Shown here one piece after another: positions 6,456 through 6,456 of a stretch of DNA of 6,456 nt. Each line of letters opens with the position of its first letter. The first letter of the stretch is position 1. The translations under genes were made by a program, and so were the position numbers. The notes under the pieces are model-generated. The model saw only the letters and a program-made list of their open reading frames with translations. It ran no database searches and was not told the DNA's origin. The stretch is from Acidobacteriota bacterium. Its GTDB lineage: Bacteria; Acidobacteriota; Terriglobia; Terriglobales; Acidobacteriaceae. Where the stretch lies: contig JAJYBT010000158.1 in NCBI GenBank assembly GCA_021778875.1, positions 1 to 6,456 on the forward strand, given 5' to 3'.

Positions 6456-6456
6456 C

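Overview
The window is high-GC bacterial DNA with tightly packed genes on both strands. It carries four complete protein genes and two genes cut by the window edges. The NtrY-type kinase ends in an ATGA overlap with its NtrX-type partner. An alanine dehydrogenase lies next to a divergent Lrp/AsnC regulator, and a membrane-anchored protein of no recognised family follows. The gene content and protein style fit a soil bacterium, and Acidobacteriota (Terriglobia) is my best guess. That is an impression from the proteins, not a database result. I see no IS element, CRISPR array, tRNA, rRNA, phage gene or att site, and no compositional break that suggests recent transfer.

Layout from left to right. 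Positions 1-340 (minus) hold the receiver domain of an NtrX-like response regulator, cut at the left edge. Positions 337-2622 (minus) hold a complete 761-residue NtrY-like sensor histidine kinase. Positions 2623-2667 form a short gap with a stem-loop and a perfect TATAAT box 6 nt before the kinase ATG. Positions 2668-3783 (minus) hold a complete 371-residue alanine dehydrogenase. Positions 3784-3939 are the divergent control region. Positions 3940-4455 (plus) hold an Lrp/AsnC regulator, probably the AldR-type regulator of ald. Positions 4593-5702 (plus) hold an unrecognised single-pass membrane protein with two Ala/Gln-rich segments. Positions 5698-5734 hold a strong intrinsic terminator for the minus strand. 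Positions 5769-6455 (minus) hold the C-terminal 228 residues of an aldehyde dehydrogenase that runs off the right edge. No gene-free stretch exceeds 156 bases.

How the genes may work together: alanine dehydrogenase interconverts L-alanine with pyruvate plus ammonia. Its divergent Lrp-type neighbour probably senses an amino acid and controls it. The NtrY/NtrX pair, classically tied to nitrogen or redox state, lies directly downstream of ald on the same strand, so read-through could link the two. That makes a small nitrogen/alanine-responsive neighbourhood, and the link is an inference from position. The membrane protein and the aldehyde dehydrogenase converge on one terminator and have no evident link to the rest.

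I did not find a clearly new biological system. The points most worth a second look are the possible leaderless start of ntrY, the repeated AT-rich motif 42 bp apart in the ald/lrp control region, and the unrecognised membrane protein.
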